From NCBI GenBank assembly GCA_947450015.1, contig CANFUB010000169.1, forward strand, positions 1 through 6,095: DNA of 6,095 nt. Reading direction: 5' to 3'. The notes beneath the pieces are model-generated. The model was not told the origin of the DNA. It searched no databases and saw only the letters and a list, made by a program, of their open reading frames with translations. The position numbers were made by a program, and so were the translations under genes. Position 1 is the stretch's first letter; every line of letters begins with the position of its first letter. Shown here piece after piece: positions 1 through 6,095 of this stretch. This stretch comes from Bacteroidota bacterium (GTDB lineage Bacteria > Bacteroidota > Bacteroidia > NS11-12g > UBA955).

Positions 1-825
1 CAAAAACAATCGACTGCGGCATGGCTCACCATTGCACCCTATACCACTGATTTTAAAAACTACATCTTATTAAACTACATGCGGGCCACCATTGCTGGTT
101 ACGCTGGTAAAAACGAAGAACAGATTACGATACTGAGCGCTAAGCCTAGCCATGCACAGGCACAGCCCTTTTATTATATGGAGTATATGCTTGGTCTAGC
201 CAAATTAAGAAAGTTAGATTCCGAGGCCAACATTCACTTGAAACTATTCACTGTAAAATTCAAGGGCAAAAATTATATCAAGTCGGCCTACAGATACCTG
301 GCCTGGGCCGAATTAATTGCGGGCAACAATAGCGCTGCCATCACTTACTACTCACTTTGCAGCAAATATGGTCAAACTTATCAAGAGGAAGACAAACAGG
401 CCTTAAACGAAGCCCTAGACCCCATTAAGTGGCCAAAGGAATTATTAGAAGCCCGCCTATTATTTGATGGGCACTACTTTCAACAGGCCTTGGATAAACT
501 AGATAAGATAGCACCAACCACGCTTGTGAATACAAAACATTTGCTTGAATTTAACTATCGAAAAGCACGTGTTCAACAAGAGCTAAAGGCCTATGGCAGT
601 GCCTTGGTGCTCTACGACAAGGTAATTACTTTAGGCAAAGAAGAAGCATACTATTACGCAGCTTATTCGGCATTGCAGATGGCCAACATCTATGAAACCC
701 TCAACAATAAGGCCTCTGCAGAATTGTATTACAACAAGGCCATTGCTGATTTTCCGAAAAATAAGGAGTACGTTAACAGCATTGAACAAAAAGCCAAAAG
801 TGGCTTAAAAAGAATCGGTGCTTAA
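1..825 (+). CDS. TPR-repeat protein, C-terminal part (5' end outside window)
   Basis: The frame is open from the first base and ends at TAA 823-825, giving 274 visible codons. The ATG at 79 is probably internal, because the codons before it already read as amphipathic helical protein (AAWLTIAP..., NYILLNYM). The whole visible part is predicted helical, with TPR-like helix pairs. The clearest are around visible residues 188-218 (NYRKARVQQELKAYGSALVLYDKVI) and 221-255 (YYYAAYSALQMANIYETLNN, then ASAELYYNKAI). The central YIKSAYRYLAWAELIAGN segment and the ending (SIEQKAKSGLKRI) resemble, from memory, a family of Bacteroidota TPR proteins of roughly 500 residues, related to the DUF3808/TTC39-like group. 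Such repeats form a protein-binding scaffold, and no catalytic motif is visible. Export cannot be judged because the N-terminus is missing. The partner and role are unknown. The TPR assignment is fairly sure; the family name is less so. Confidence 0.8.
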   Translation, partial: QKQSTAAWLTIAPYTTDFKNYILLNYMRATIAGYAGKNEEQITILSAKPSHAQAQPFYYMEYMLGLAKLRKLDSEANIHLKLFTVKFKGKNYIKSAYRYLAWAELIAGNNSAAITYYSLCSKYGQTYQEEDKQALNEALDPIKWPKELLEARLLFDGHYFQQALDKLDKIAPTTLVNTKHLLEFNYRKARVQQELKAYGSALVLYDKVITLGKEEAYYYAAYSALQMANIYETLNNKASAELYYNKAIADFPKNKEYVNSIEQKAKSGLKRIGA

Positions 826-1075
826 GCCTTTGCGCTTGTGCCGAAGTTGATATAAAAGACAATTTTACCCCAAAGAAGCCGTAAAAATTTAGTATTAAAA
901 ACTAATTGAGGTCCTCCATTCAGCCATAAACAATTGATTTATTGCAACTTAATTTTTTTTGGGCCTTTATTATTTAGACAGGTTCTGTGGCTTAAATAAA
1001 AAATAAATTTTATTCGAAACGCCTAAAATTCCAAATTATTGCACGACTTGAACCGAATGGGCAAAAATTAAAGTA

Positions 1076-1096
1076 CTGTAAATCTGTTTTTTACAG
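1076..1096. repeat. 7-bp perfect inverted repeat, possible operator or small hairpin
   Basis: CTGTAAA at 1076-1082 pairs perfectly with TTTACAG at 1090-1096 around a seven-base loop. It lies 13 bases upstream of the proposed -33 element at 1110. That position would suit an activator or repressor site. A stem this AT-rich could also arise by chance in this background. Confidence 0.3.
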
Positions 1097-1109
1097 GAAT
1101 TTTCAAACT

Positions 1110-1143
1110 TTTGGAAATCGTATTGAATTCTTTTGTATACTTG
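1110..1143 (+). promoter_or_regulatory. Candidate Bacteroidota sigma-ABfr promoter for the secreted-protein gene pair
   Basis: The Bacteroidota housekeeping promoter is known to be a TTTG or TTG at about -33 and TAnnTTTG at about -7. Here TTTG at 1110-1113 is followed, 22 bases on, by TATACTTG at 1136-1143, which matches the -7 consensus at all but one fixed position. The spacer is at the long end of the accepted range. Transcription would start near 1148-1150 and leave a 5' leader of about 110 bases before the ATG at 1261. The call rests on motif matching only. Confidence 0.4.
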
Positions 1144-1149
1144 AGTATA
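1136..1149. promoter_or_regulatory. Palindrome overlapping the -7 box
   Basis: TATACT at 1136-1141 and AGTATA at 1144-1149 form perfect 6-bp arms around a TG centre, directly over the proposed -7 element. TATACTT occurs again at 1173-1179, in the proposed leader. A dimeric regulator bound here would block transcription, but no regulator is encoded nearby, so the operator role is inference. Confidence 0.3.
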
Positions 1150-1260
1150 AGTTATTGAAATCGATAAGATTATATACTTAATGAGATTAAAAACCTAAAA
1201 ATAAACGCATGAAAAACTAACCGATCACCTCAAATAAAACACACTAAAACTAACTAAACT

Positions 1261-1773
1261 ATGAAACACAACATTTACGCATTAAACAAGATTTACAAAG
1301 ATTCCTTTGTGAATTTTCCGACCAGGAAAGCCATTTTACTGGTTGTTCTCTTCAGCTCTTTTGCCTTTCTAGCAAAAGCGCAGCACCAAGAGGATTCAAC
1401 AATTGTATTGTCGAAGAATGCCTTCACAATATCGTTTGTTCATACGCCTGACAGTTTGCTCAAGTTAGAGATTGTTAACAATCAGTTAGACGCAATTACC
1501 CCATTTTTCATTGAAACATATGTGAAAGGGTATTCATTAAATACAGAATCTATCACCCAATCGCTCAACAATGCCGAAGTACCAAATACAATTGAAAAAG
1601 TATACGGACCACAGTTTGTTGGCTTCGGGCTCGACTATCTGCCTCCTTTCGGTAATTACAAAACCTCATTTGCGACCCAAACGCGCACCAATGAGTCTTC
1701 GTCTTTTATCGTAAGAATTTCGGGTACAATTAACGGTCAACACGTTATTTGGTCGAACGCTTATAGTTTATAA
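1261..1773 (+). CDS. Small secreted protein of unknown function (170 aa)
   Basis: I do not recognise this family. The protein starts with a 23-residue n-region containing several Lys/Arg residues, followed by a hydrophobic core at about 24-38 (AILLVVLFSSFAFLA). A likely signal peptidase I site lies after AKA (38-40), giving a mature protein that begins QHQED. The long n-region is unusual, but no other ATG lies near the hydrophobic core to serve as the start. The mature part of about 130 residues alternates hydrophobic and polar residues, is rich in Thr/Ser/Asn, and suggests a small all-beta fold. It has no cysteine, no lipobox and no T9SS tail, so export across the inner membrane to the periplasm is the most that can be said. 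The start has an A-rich leader with no Shine-Dalgarno, as is usual in Bacteroidota. The next gene begins 25 bases after the stop, so the two are probably cotranscribed and may work together, for example as partner or chaperone of the large surface protein. That link is inference. Confidence 0.8.
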   Translation: MKHNIYALNKIYKDSFVNFPTRKAILLVVLFSSFAFLAKAQHQEDSTIVLSKNAFTISFVHTPDSLLKLEIVNNQLDAITPFFIETYVKGYSLNTESITQSLNNAEVPNTIEKVYGPQFVGFGLDYLPPFGNYKTSFATQTRTNESSSFIVRISGTINGQHVIWSNAYSL

Positions 1774-1798
1774 TTAGTTCCATTTAATTCATTTTAAT

Positions 1799-4621
1799 AT
1801 GAGAACTAGCGTGAAAACCGTTATGGTCATGGTATTATTGACCCTAACATTTGCTGGCGACTTATTTGGCCAGTGTCCCTCTAACCTTGGATTTGATAAT
1901 GGTGTGTTCAGTCCTTGGAGTACTTCTACAGATAGTAATTTTATAACCCCTGGTAGCAGAATTTATTACAAACCAGGTTTGAGTCCAATAGTAGCAAGTT
2001 ACGGTAGCACTGATAGATGGTTAGGAACTATCAGCAAACCACATCCTTCTTGCGGTAATTATTTAACAAGAGTTGGTAATGCAGGTATCAACGCAACTGC
2101 CGATACTGTTTACAGAAAATACATCATCGATAGTTTATCAGATAAATTAACCATTTACAGCCGCGGTGTTTCGGAAATTGCGCATAATTATTGGAATCTT
2201 GCGACCATCGAAGCGCCTGGTTTTGGTTACGAAGTATATGTTAATGGCAAAAAATTAGATTGCTTAAAAGGTGCCTTCTTTTGCGGTAATGCCGATGCAC
2301 CTTATGTATGGAATGTCGGTAGTTTTAAAGACACATCCGGTGTTCGTAAATCAGTAGGTTGGGCCAAAGAGGTCCTAAATTTTGCATGTTTTGTTGGCGA
2401 CACCATTGAGGTGCGTTTGTTTACCCGCGATTGTATCAAATTAGGTCACTACGCCTATGCCTATTTCGATGTGGTTTGTGGCGATACCACCAAACCTACC
2501 ATTAGCAAAATCATGGTGAATGATGTGATTGATGCCGATAAATTAAACCTTTATTGCACCAATTCAACCACTTTATATTTAAAACCAAACACTGTAATTT
2601 GTCCAGTGGTTAGATCGAATGTCAATTGGAAACCATCCTCACTAGTGATTGGTGCTACCAACCTCGACAGTGCTAAAATTAACATGCCAGATTCTGGTTG
2701 GGTATATGCCGAAGCAGATTTTTCAAACTTCTGCACCAGTGTGCACGTTCGCGATTCTATTTTCATTAAAAAATTAAATGCCGACCCACACGATAACCTA
2801 CCTAAAATGCCCCGCAACTATTGCGATTGCTACAGCGATACCCTCAATTTTGGAACAACTACAGTAACCACTGTAAAAGATCAAAACGGCAACTCAATGA
2901 CCCTAAGTAACGGTTTATTGATACTCAAACCATGCGATAATTTTTATGAAGAATCTTTTTGGAAATCGCCTTCGGTTCGCACAACCCTCAATAAAAGTCA
3001 AATTGGCACTTCAAGTTGGGTCATCGGCAACAGCGACGGAGCAATCGGTCAAGATTCCATTTTGGCAGGTGGTATTGTGCGTTACAATGTCAACTACAAG
3101 TCAACCAAAAAATTCTTTGTAGGCATTAACGATAAAAACGTAAGCAATAACAATGACATGTCGCACTCCATTTATTACAATGGTGGCGTTATTACGGCCT
3201 ACTATAAAGGTTCAGTACAGGCAAGTTTGGGTACCTATTCCGCAAATGCTGTGATTGAATTTAAAACACTGAGCAATAACAGAGTAGAAATTTGGATTGA
3301 TGGCGTTAGAAAACATACTTACTCCAACTCTCAAAAAGCAACTTTTCCTGTATTTGCTGATTTTGCAGCCCAGTGCAATGACACGGCCATTATCAATAAA
3401 ACCTCCATCTTCGGACCAACCAAAAACATCAAAGACTTTACACGTTTGATGGTGCCAACTACTTTCAAATATTCAATTCAATATGTTGACAGATGCGGTG
3501 CAACCACTAGAGATACCATTAAAGTAATCCCAGGATTCTCTTCGACTTTGAGTGTTCCAAATAATAAAGTTTGTGGCCTAACGCCTGTCAATATTACAGT
3601 GTCATCGCCTTACATAATGGACGACATGTACTCAACAACAGATGGAGATGGATCAGTTAATACAAATTTACCTGTTGCAACCTACACGCCAGTTACTTCT
3701 GATTTCGGAGTGCCTGTAAAATTAATTATCACTTCTGTTTCTGGCCGTTGTAACAATCCAGATACTGCTATGCTAACCTTCAACGAGGTACCAGTAAGTA
3801 ATGCCGGTTTAGACAAGTCGAACCCGCCAGCAACCTTTGTAGTTGGTGCTTCGCCTTCTGGTGCTTGCACAACCTGTGCTTCTATCAAACATGCATGGAC
3901 GCCTAAGGTTTCTTTGAATGATTCATCTTTGGCCAACCCAACATCGACTAAAGCAATGTTGTCTACGGGCTACTTGGTACTAAAAGTTTCCGACCCAACC
4001 ACAGGTTGTTTCAGTCGCGATACCATGAATATACTGATGCCACTGCCTTTACACGATTTGTCGTTGGAAAGCAATTGCACGAAAGACGGTGTCATTGATT
4101 TTAAATGGACCTTAACACCTACCGAAGATCATTTTGCTTTCGGCATAGAATATTCAAACAATGATGGTGAAACATGGACCTCATTGGGCCATATCAAATC
4201 CGATTTCAATAATTTGGGAGTAGGTCGTCAAGAATTCGAATTATCGATTGATAAGTTAAAAGCTGAAAATGTGAAATACCGCTTCTACTCTACCAATATC
4301 GACAATACAAAACGCACCACTGTGCCTATCGACTTAGATTGTGTTGACAAAACCATTTACAAAGTATTCCCAAATCCATTCACAGGCAATATCAACGTTA
4401 ATATCAATTCGCCAACAAGCACAAATAAACAAATTGCCATCCAAATATTTAATGAATATGGCCAATGCGTTTATACCATGAATAAACCTGGTGGCAACGA
4501 ATTTACAAATGCACTGTTCTTGTTAGATGGCACCGAAAATTTAGGTCAGGGGATATACTTCCTACAAGTAATGAGCAACGATGCAATTGTATATAAAACG
4601 AAAATAACGAAGATGAATTAA
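1799..4621 (+). CDS. Multidomain T9SS cargo protein, adhesin-like (940 aa)
   Basis: This is a secreted or cell-surface protein, expected to cross the outer membrane by the type IX system. Residues 1-24 form a signal peptide (core VMVMVLLTLTF, likely cut at LFG/Q). Residues about 26-230 resemble a domain common in Bacteroidota surface proteins: an opening like CPSNLGFDNGVFSPW and a closing HYAYAYFDVVCGD, probably a jelly-roll or galactose-binding-like fold. Residues 245-330 look Ig-like. Residues about 380-525 resemble a lectin-like beta-sandwich (GAIGQDSILAGGIVRYNV, then RVEIWIDGVRKHTYS). Residues about 580-660 match the surface-protein repeat of TTDGDGSVNTNLPVATYTP type. Residues about 667-745 are PKD-like (AGLDK, HAWTPKVSLND, GYLVLKVSDPTTGCF). 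Residues 750-850 are fibronectin-III-like, and 855-940 form the type A sorting domain (KVFPNPF at 855-861, then GIYFLQV). About 23 cysteines suggest disulfides outside the cell. No protease or glycosidase active-site motif is visible, so adhesion or carbohydrate binding is the best inference. T9SS export is well supported; the ligand is unknown. Confidence 0.88.
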   Translation: MRTSVKTVMVMVLLTLTFAGDLFGQCPSNLGFDNGVFSPWSTSTDSNFITPGSRIYYKPGLSPIVASYGSTDRWLGTISKPHPSCGNYLTRVGNAGINATADTVYRKYIIDSLSDKLTIYSRGVSEIAHNYWNLATIEAPGFGYEVYVNGKKLDCLKGAFFCGNADAPYVWNVGSFKDTSGVRKSVGWAKEVLNFACFVGDTIEVRLFTRDCIKLGHYAYAYFDVVCGDTTKPTISKIMVNDVIDADKLNLYCTNSTTLYLKPNTVICPVVRSNVNWKPSSLVIGATNLDSAKINMPDSGWVYAEADFSNFCTSVHVRDSIFIKKLNADPHDNLPKMPRNYCDCYSDTLNFGTTTVTTVKDQNGNSMTLSNGLLILKPCDNFYEESFWKSPSVRTTLNKSQIGTSSWVIGNSDGAIGQDSILAGGIVRYNVNYKSTKKFFVGINDKNVSNNNDMSHSIYYNGGVITAYYKGSVQASLGTYSANAVIEFKTLSNNRVEIWIDGVRKHTYSNSQKATFPVFADFAAQCNDTAIINKTSIFGPTKNIKDFTRLMVPTTFKYSIQYVDRCGATTRDTIKVIPGFSSTLSVPNNKVCGLTPVNITVSSPYIMDDMYSTTDGDGSVNTNLPVATYTPVTSDFGVPVKLIITSVSGRCNNPDTAMLTFNEVPVSNAGLDKSNPPATFVVGASPSGACTTCASIKHAWTPKVSLNDSSLANPTSTKAMLSTGYLVLKVSDPTTGCFSRDTMNILMPLPLHDLSLESNCTKDGVIDFKWTLTPTEDHFAFGIEYSNNDGETWTSLGHIKSDFNNLGVGRQEFELSIDKLKAENVKYRFYSTNIDNTKRTTVPIDLDCVDKTIYKVFPNPFTGNINVNINSPTSTNKQIAIQIFNEYGQCVYTMNKPGGNEFTNALFLLDGTENLGQGIYFLQVMSNDAIVYKTKITKMN

Positions 4622-4630
4622 AGCGTATCC

Positions 4631-4652
4631 TGAACCAGCGTTTTTTTCAATG
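4631..4652 (+). repeat. 22-base direct repeat, copy 1
   Basis: It begins TGAACCAGCG followed by seven T, and matches 4702-4723 at 21 of 22 positions (A at 4649, C at 4720). With the following bases it can form a degenerate version of the copy 2 hairpin: AACC 4633-4636 with GGTT 4665-4668, AGC 4637-4639 with GCT 4660-4662, and TTTTC 4644-4648 with GAAAA 4652-4656. Copy 1 starts nine bases after the stop of the T9SS gene. Confidence 0.75.
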
Positions 4653-4696
4653 AAAAGATGCTTCGGTTGGGGTAACGGAAAAGAGAGATGAAAAAC

Positions 4697-4748
4697 TACC
4701 ATGAACCAGCGTTTTTTTCCATGCTGGAAAAAATCACGGTTCATGGTA
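4697..4748 (-). terminator. Long hairpin, probable intrinsic terminator of the minus-strand desaturase gene
   Basis: TACCATGAACC at 4697-4707 pairs perfectly over 11 bp with GGTTCATGGTA at 4738-4748. An inner 8-bp stem pairs TTTTTTCC 4713-4720 with GGAAAAAA 4726-4733 around the loop ATGCT, and a short imperfect segment joins the two stems. Read on the minus strand, the hairpin is followed at once by GTTTTTC (complement of 4690-4696), which is the layout of a rho-independent terminator about 90 bases after the stop at 4840. On the plus strand there is no T tract after it, so its value for the T9SS gene is uncertain. An alternative 5-bp stem, CCAGC 4706-4710 with GCTGG 4723-4727, competes with the long form. 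Confidence 0.6.
4702..4723 (+). repeat. 22-base direct repeat, copy 2
   Basis: This is the second copy of the repeat at 4631-4652, offset by 71 bases. It forms most of the left arm of the long hairpin at 4697-4748. The two copies suggest local duplication of a hairpin module, followed by decay of copy 1. Whether the unit occurs elsewhere in the genome cannot be seen here. Confidence 0.75.
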
Positions 4749-4750
4749 AC

Positions 4751-4790
4751 CAATCCTAAAATTTCTTTTTGCAAAAGAAATTAAGGATTG
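4751..4790. terminator. Second long hairpin between convergent genes
   Basis: CAATCCT 4751-4757 pairs with AGGATTG 4784-4790, and AATTTCTTTT 4760-4769 pairs with AAAAGAAATT 4773-4782 around the loop TGC. This gives 17 base pairs with one small internal loop (AA against A). It begins two bases after the previous hairpin ends. It can form in transcripts of either strand, so it could stop or protect the 3' ends of both converging genes. No strong T tract follows on either strand, so it is not a textbook intrinsic terminator. A 3'-end stabiliser or a repeat-derived element is equally possible. Confidence 0.5.
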
Positions 4791-4839
4791 ATAAAATCTA
4801 AAACTAGAACTAAAAAGGGCAAGGGGTGGCATCATTAGG

Positions 4840-6095
4840 TCATTCCTTTCCTTTTTTTTTGTTTATAAGCCCTGCTGTTATTTTGGCACTTAATAAACAC
4901 AAGGGGATGCCTCCGCCAGGATGCACACTGCCTCCGCAAAAATATAAATTCTCAACAGCCGATGTGAAATTCGCATGTCTAAAAAATGCAGCCATTCTAT
5001 CATTGCTGCTGCTACCGTACAAAGCACCTCTGTAACTCGAAGTCTTTTGCTCAATTAAAATGGGATCTAAAACTTTTTCATAAACAATTAAATCAGACAT
5101 GTCCGTTTGTAACATTCTGTTAAGTTTGTCAATAATATTTACTTTGGCCTTGGCCACCAATGAAGGCCAGTCCTGCCCCGTATTCGCCGGCACATTGATC
5201 ATCAAAAACCAATTCTCATGACCCTCTGGTGCATCCGATGGATTTAATTTTGACGTAATGTTGATGTAGATGGTAGGTTCGCTATCGATGGTATTGGATT
5301 TAAAAATAGCATCAAATTCTTTCTTATAATTTTCAGCGAATAAAATATTATGCAGTCCCAATTCTTTAAACTCTTTTTTAATGCCCCAATAAAACACAAG
5401 CGCACTGCTCGACGAATTTACTTGCTCGACTTTTTTAGGCATTTCAATTTGAGGCAACAAATACTTGTATGCAGGAAATACATCCATGTTGCAAACCACC
5501 TGATCGGCCGCTATACTTTCACCGGCTATTTTGATACCACTCACTTTATTCGCTTGCGTTAAAATTTGTTCAACTTTGCTGTTGAAATAAAACTGTACAC
5601 CATGTCGCTTAGCCAAATCTACCAAGCTATTGGTGATGCTAACCATGCCCCCCTTCGGGAAAAATACACCCAAGCCAAATTCAAGATGCGGGATAATGTT
5701 TAAGGTGGCCGGTGCTTGGTAAGGATTGCTGCCATTATAAGTCGCAAAGCGATCGAACAACTGTATGGTTTTTTCTTTTTTAAAGCGTTTAGCATTCACT
5801 TGGTGCATGGTGCTAAACAAATTGATGCGCCACAAATTAACAATGCCCCTAATGCCTTTTCGGTTTAAATAGGTACTGAGTTGATGCAATGAATTTTCAA
5901 GAAAAACAGGTGCCGTAATTTTGTATAAAAAAGCCGCTTTTTTGAAGAATGCCCGCACCGCATTTTTATCTTCACCCAATTGCTGTTCTAGCAATTCTGC
6001 AAACTGCTCGCGATTCGTTGGTGAATTAAATTGCGTACCATCTTCATAAAAATAATGACACCCAATGTCCAATTGTTCGTATTGAAAATGGGGTG
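4840..6095 (-). CDS. crtD: Carotenoid desaturase, CrtD-like (CrtI family), N-terminus outside window
   Basis: This is an FAD-dependent carotenoid desaturase at the membrane. The closest recalled relatives are flavobacterial CrtD enzymes (1-hydroxycarotenoid 3,4-desaturase, on the myxol/saproxanthin route). The stop is TGA at 4842-4840, and the frame stays open to the right edge, giving 417 full codons. The TTG at 6072-6070 is an internal leucine, not a start, because the residues before it (PHFQYEQ) run into the family segment LDIGCHYFYEDGTQF. Counting from that TTG codon, diagnostic stretches are FATYNGSNPYQAPATLNIIP at 109-128, GVFFPKGGM at 135-143, and the C-terminal FAD-contact motif CGGSVHPGGGIPLCL at 379-393. 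The family is usually about 480-500 residues, so some 70-80 residues, including the GxGxxG FAD motif, are missing. A phytoene desaturase (CrtI) role is the main alternative; the GGSVHPGGGIPLC ending and the overall match favour CrtD. Other carotenoid genes, if present, would lie beyond the right edge. Confidence 0.82.
   Translation of the reverse strand, partial: PHFQYEQLDIGCHYFYEDGTQFNSPTNREQFAELLEQQLGEDKNAVRAFFKKAAFLYKITAPVFLENSLHQLSTYLNRKGIRGIVNLWRINLFSTMHQVNAKRFKKEKTIQLFDRFATYNGSNPYQAPATLNIIPHLEFGLGVFFPKGGMVSITNSLVDLAKRHGVQFYFNSKVEQILTQANKVSGIKIAGESIAADQVVCNMDVFPAYKYLLPQIEMPKKVEQVNSSSSALVFYWGIKKEFKELGLHNILFAENYKKEFDAIFKSNTIDSEPTIYINITSKLNPSDAPEGHENWFLMINVPANTGQDWPSLVAKAKVNIIDKLNRMLQTDMSDLIVYEKVLDPILIEQKTSSYRGALYGSSSNDRMAAFFRHANFTSAVENLYFCGGSVHPGGGIPLCLLSAKITAGLINKKKGKE

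Larger units (their letters stand above)
826..1260. other. 435-base AT-rich intergenic region
   Basis: No convincing open frame, tRNA or recognised riboswitch is seen on either strand. The left part (826-1070) shows no strong hairpin followed by a T tract, so no terminator for the TPR gene can be named. The right part holds a 7-bp inverted repeat (1076-1096), a Bacteroidota-like promoter overlapping a palindrome (1110-1149), and an A-rich leader leading to the ATG at 1261. The leader contains a three-codon ATG-AAA-AAC-TAA at 1209-1220, which is probably chance. The size of the gap suggests an independent transcription start for the downstream gene pair. Confidence 0.6.

Noticed and set aside
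824..837. Possible terminator hairpin just after the TPR gene (AAGC with GCTT)
   Set aside because: The stem is only 4 bp and no T tract follows.
1209..1220. Three-codon leader ORF (ATG AAA AAC TAA)
   Set aside because: It is too short to judge in an A-rich leader, where such triplets are expected by chance, and no attenuator structure accompanies it.
2551..2817. Minus-strand open frame of 88 codons
   Set aside because: It lies wholly inside the T9SS cargo gene, on the opposite strand, and its translation has no recognisable domain.
3682..3936. Minus-strand open frame of 84 codons
   Set aside because: It is antisense to the PKD-like part of the T9SS gene, and its protein-like look comes from the Thr/Pro/Ala-rich codons of the real gene.
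4631..4723. Possible CRISPR or tandem array
   Set aside because: There are only two copies, they hold homopolymer T runs, and copy 2 is explained by a hairpin. No cas gene is nearby.
4562..4774. Minus-strand open frame of 70 codons over the intergenic hairpins
   Set aside because: It crosses both the 3' end of the T9SS gene and the hairpin cluster. Its composition is unlike the neighbours and it has no recognisable motif.
4826..5035. Plus-strand open frame of 69 codons with a hydrophobic start
   Set aside because: It is antisense to the conserved C-terminal FAD motif of the desaturase. The hydrophobic start comes from the complement of the Lys-rich tail.
5350..5562. Plus-strand open frame of 70 codons
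   Set aside because: It is antisense to a well-conserved part of the desaturase and has no support of its own.

Overview
The window looks like chromosomal DNA from a member of the Bacteroidota, probably from the Flavobacteriia, Chitinophagia or Sphingobacteriia side of the phylum. Four signs point that way: a C-terminal type IX secretion (T9SS) sorting domain, surface-protein domains typical of the phylum, a CrtD-like carotenoid desaturase of flavobacterial type, and AT-rich leaders without Shine-Dalgarno sequences. No mobile element, CRISPR array, tRNA or rRNA was found.

Layout: (1) 1-825, plus strand: the C-terminal part of a tetratricopeptide-repeat (TPR) protein, cut by the left edge. 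(2) 826-1260: a 435-base AT-rich gap with no credible gene. It holds a likely Bacteroidota-type promoter overlapping a short palindrome, and a small inverted repeat. (3) 1261-4621, plus strand: two genes 25 bases apart and probably cotranscribed. The first encodes a small secreted protein of unknown function with no cysteine; the second encodes a 940-residue, cysteine-rich, multidomain T9SS cargo protein. (4) 4622-4839: a convergent intergenic region with a near-identical 22-base direct repeat and two long hairpins, one placed like an intrinsic terminator for the minus-strand gene. (5) 4840-6095, minus strand: most of a carotenoid desaturase (CrtD-like), cut by the right edge before its N-terminal FAD-binding motif.

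The two central genes form the most distinctive unit: an exported small protein followed by a large surface or secreted adhesin-like protein. The flanking TPR gene and carotenoid gene appear functionally unrelated. I see no clear evidence of a new enzymatic or defence system. The least explained items are the small secreted protein and the hairpin/repeat cluster at 4631-4790.
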